DNA of 64,000 nucleotides from Bacteroidales bacterium (GTDB taxonomy: Bacteria; Bacteroidota; Bacteroidia; Bacteroidales; Paludibacteraceae), in NCBI GenBank assembly GCA_012837935.1, contig DUQG01000016.1, positions 62,001 to 126,000 of the forward strand. Direction: 5' to 3'. Of the stretch, positions 62,142-64,000 are shown in pieces; the first letter of the stretch is position 1, and every line of letters starts with the position of its first letter. The position numbers were made by a program, and so were the translations under genes. Below the pieces are notes generated by a model. The model did no database searches and was not told where the DNA came from. It saw only the letters and a program-made list of their open reading frames with translations.

Positions 62142-63164
62142 ATGTTTATCAAAGAAGAAATAATTGATCTTTTTCGCTTTTTAAGAAAGCCAAAAGATGC
62201 AGCTTTAAGAGATGCACCCACTTCTAAAAAATGGAAACTCTGGACAACAACTTTACTTCTAGAACTTGTTTTTAGCACTATTATAGTCGTCTTGCTTGCT
62301 TTGCTGGATAGTTTTGTCGTGCCATTAGATTATACAGATTCACTTTTAGAAGAGCATATAATCGTAGTTTTCTTAGCAATGTGTGTTTTTGCACCACTTA
62401 TTGAAGAATTTATTTTCAGGCTTCCGCTTAGGTATCGCAACAATTATATTTTCCAACTTATTGATAAGTTTACAAAAAGAAGACTTGTCCGATTTTGGTA
62501 TAAGCATTACGGGGTTTTCTTTTATGCTTTTGCCATAGCTTTTGGACTTATTCATATTACTAATTACAACAACAACTCATTCATCTTTTATGCTTTTGCT
62601 CCAATCATAGTAGGTTCTCAGATTTTTGATGGTTTAGTCATGGGTTACACACGTGTAAGATTAGGATTTTGGTGGGGTGTTCTCCAACATAGTGCTTTTA
62701 ATTTTATGCTGTTTCTACTGCCCCTGACATTATTCAACACAGACACAAAAATTGACATACAGAACAAAGGTAGAATTGAAAGTTTAAAATTGGAAGAAGT
62801 TGAGTTTAGAACGGGAAGCAAAGAAAAAGATATTCGTTTACATTCTTATATGCTTATAGAAAAAAAAGGTGATAGCTTCTATACTTTTGATAGTTTGCAA
62901 TACCATGAAATAAAAATAAAATATATGTCATTAAAAAGGCTTATTGACGAAATTGCCAATCAGCCAATAAATATAGCAAAAGACAGCCTTTCTTACTATG
63001 CAAAACCAGAAAATGGACACAAATATCAGCTTTTGGATAATAATGTCTTGGTTAATTTTCACTTAAAAGCCAAAGAACCGATTTTGGTAGATGAGATAAT
63101 GGATATTATTGCCAAAGAATATGATATTGAGATTGTGAAAGACACGGCTCGAATTGGTGAGTAG
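62142..63164 (+). CDS. CPBP-family intramembrane metalloprotease
   Basis: 340 residues. About six TM segments in the first 210 residues carry the CPBP motifs: EEFIFRLPLR (EExxxR, motif 1, ~87-96), FGLIHITNY (motif 2 His) and LQHSAFNFML (motif 3 HxxxN). The soluble C-terminal ~130 residues (LEEVEFRTGSKEKDIRLHSYML onward) are unrecognised and may be a periplasmic or cytosolic sensor part. The family is related to Rce1 prenyl-proteases and to bacteriocin self-immunity proteins. Confidence 0.9.
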   Translation: MFIKEEIIDLFRFLRKPKDAALRDAPTSKKWKLWTTTLLLELVFSTIIVVLLALLDSFVVPLDYTDSLLEEHIIVVFLAMCVFAPLIEEFIFRLPLRYRNNYIFQLIDKFTKRRLVRFWYKHYGVFFYAFAIAFGLIHITNYNNNSFIFYAFAPIIVGSQIFDGLVMGYTRVRLGFWWGVLQHSAFNFMLFLLPLTLFNTDTKIDIQNKGRIESLKLEEVEFRTGSKEKDIRLHSYMLIEKKGDSFYTFDSLQYHEIKIKYMSLKRLIDEIANQPINIAKDSLSYYAKPENGHKYQLLDNNVLVNFHLKAKEPILVDEIMDIIAKEYDIEIVKDTARIGE

Positions 63165-63172
63165 TGTTAATA

Positions 63173-63264
63173 TTAGTCGCACCCCGAATAATGCTTTTAT
63201 CAAAAGTAAAAAGTAGGACGAAACTACTTAACCTGATAAGCAAATCAACTCGGGGTGCGACTAT
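63173..63264. repeat. TAGTCGCACCCCGA inverted-repeat element, copy B
   Basis: A perfect 14-bp inverted repeat TAGTCGCACCCCGA (63174-63187) / TCGGGGTGCGACTA (63250-63263). The interior has inner GCTTTTATCA/TGATAAGC and AAGTAG/CTACTT pairs. Ends match copy A at 36380-36472; the interior does not. Confidence 0.85.
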
Positions 63265-63278
63265 TTATAACGGAACAA

Positions 63279-63632
63279 TTACTTCAATAATTCCGTCCAT
63301 TCTTCTTCTTTGAAACCCACTAAAACCCTATCGCCTGCAAGCAATACCGGACGTTTTACAAACATTCCATCCGAAGTCAAAATTTCAAGCAATTCGTTTT
63401 CTGGCAAGGTTTTTACTTTCTCTTTTATATTATTTTCCCTATACAGCAATCCGCTTGTATTGAACCACTTATTAATGGGAAGTCCACTCTTTTCTTTCCA
63501 AAGTTTCAACTCGTTGAAACTTGGATTTTCTTCTTTAATCGGACGATAAGTATATTCTATCCCATTTTCTTTAAGCCATTTTTCGGCTTTACGGCAAGTT
63601 CCGCATTTGGTATAACAAAGAATTGTGATCAT
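63279..63632 (-). CDS. ArsC/Spx/YffB-family protein
   Basis: 117 residues with a thioredoxin-like fold. Begins ITILCYTKCGTCRKAEKWL; the C9-G-T-C12 pair (from CGTC) sits where ArsC/Spx proteins have CxxC or CxxS. Also GLPINKWFNTSGLLYR and VKRPVLLAGDRVLVGFKEEEW, the family cis-Pro and C-terminal blocks. It may be a glutaredoxin-dependent arsenate reductase or a redox regulator of the YffB/MgsR type; no ars genes are nearby. Confidence 0.9.
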   Translation of the reverse strand: MITILCYTKCGTCRKAEKWLKENGIEYTYRPIKEENPSFNELKLWKEKSGLPINKWFNTSGLLYRENNIKEKVKTLPENELLEILTSDGMFVKRPVLLAGDRVLVGFKEEEWTELLK

Positions 63633-63691
63633 ATCTTATAAACATAATATTTTAACACTCAAATATTTAGCTTTTACAAACATTATATAAG

Positions 63692-63751
63692 AACTACGAA
63701 TTTTACGAATTACACGAATAATTATTCGTGCAATTTGTGTAATTTGTAGTT
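63692..63751. repeat. ACTACGAA/TTCGTAGT element, copy 3
   Basis: 60 bp. Ends AACTACGAA and TTTGTAGTT (one change). In opposite orientation to copy 2. It lies just past the rseP stop. Confidence 0.85.
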
Positions 63752-63767
63752 TTAAAAGTATCCATAT

Positions 63768-64000
63768 TTATTTAAACGCTCTAAAAATATCATTCCCGAT
63801 AGCATATACAAAAAGTAACATCAGCAAGCCCATGCCTACCATTTGCGCCACCTCCATAAATCGGTCGCTCGGTTTGCGTCTTGTAATCATTTCGTAAATC
63901 AAGAACATAATGTAGCCACCATCAAGTCCGGGTATAGGCAGAAAATTCATAAACGCCAAAATAAGCGAAATCAGTGCTGTCATTTCCCAAAAACTTAGCC
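63768..64000 (-). CDS. rseP: RIP metalloprotease RseP, 5'-truncated
   Basis: The frame is open to the right edge (LSFWE before MTALIS), so only the last ~77 residues are seen. They contain the site-2-protease third motif NFLPIPGLDGGYIMFLIYE, where the Asp is a zinc ligand, and the C-terminal TM segment VGMGLLMLLFVYAIGNDIFR. RseP cleaves anti-sigma factors and remnant signal peptides in the inner membrane. The usual LDGGH is LDGGY here. Confidence 0.93.
   Translation of the reverse strand, partial: LSFWEMTALISLILAFMNFLPIPGLDGGYIMFLIYEMITRRKPSDRFMEVAQMVGMGLLMLLFVYAIGNDIFRAFK

Overview
The window looks like chromosomal DNA of a Bacteroidota bacterium, most likely Bacteroidales. The evidence is: promoters of the TTG-N19/20-TAnnTTTG type in front of many genes and both tRNAs; starts without Shine-Dalgarno sequences; a fused SecDF; single-chain GcvP; a type IX secretion (T9SS) C-terminal sorting domain; PspC/DUF2807 proteins behind a PadR regulator; and AT-rich DNA. 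No transposase, integrase, phage structural gene, rRNA or CRISPR array was seen.

Layout. 1-6.3 kb: the 3' part of a beta-barrel protein gene, an acyltransferase, pckA (PEP carboxykinase), and a secreted Ser/Arg/Asn-rich protein behind a sigma-54-like promoter. 6.6-14.8 kb: an accessory block with a T9SS-sorted protein, two overlapping Sec-exported RHS/YD-repeat proteins, and a small lipoprotein. The second RHS protein ends in a domain with the complete motif set of a LAS/M15-type metallopeptidase. The overlapping lipoprotein is a good candidate for periplasmic immunity. 15-27 kb: C69 dipeptidase, GlsB-like protein, a secreted hypothetical, mscL, secDF, an initiator tRNA followed by decayed partial tRNA copies around a GIY-YIG gene, fhs, a Gfo/Idh oxidoreductase and an OmpA-like porin. 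27.8-30.7 kb: gcvP. 30.8-40.9 kb, all on the minus strand: a SHOCT/DUF4870 protein, a MacAB-TolC-like tripartite efflux system with two permeases, PadR, a PspC-DUF2807 protein and a DUF2807 protein. A PadR-like palindrome overlaps the promoter at the upstream end. 41-43.4 kb: a DUF6398 protein and an HNH nuclease fused to a DGQH (ParB/DndB-like) domain, which looks like acquired defence or DNA-modification DNA. 43.7-54.5 kb: plsC-like acyltransferase, EamA transporter, a frameshifted adenosine-kinase-like gene, tRNA-Asn, pheT, an acyl-CoA ligase, a 59-residue lipoprotein, hisG and an outer-membrane protein. 54.6-64 kb: lptC, a GH125 mannosidase, a DUF1846 protein, an anSME-type radical SAM enzyme, an M81 lipoprotein, a CPBP protease, an ArsC/Spx-like protein and the 3' end of rseP.

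How genes work together. fhs and gcvP both feed one-carbon tetrahydrofolate metabolism. secDF, lptC, rseP, OmpA and the beta-barrel proteins serve envelope biogenesis. The RHS block is a likely secreted antibacterial module.

The most unusual material is intergenic. I see several families of short structured repeats: (1) two ~90-bp elements with conserved TAGTCGCACCCCGA inverted ends; (2) three ACTACGAA...TTCGTAGT palindromic elements; (3) triloop hairpins with a GGCT-NNN-AGCC core; (4) triloop hairpins with a GGGATT-NNN-AATCCC core; (5) a comb of GTTATTT-separated TTC-loop hairpins. These, the RHS-LAS toxin pair, the tRNA-fragment locus and the HNH-DGQH gene are the best candidates for follow-up.
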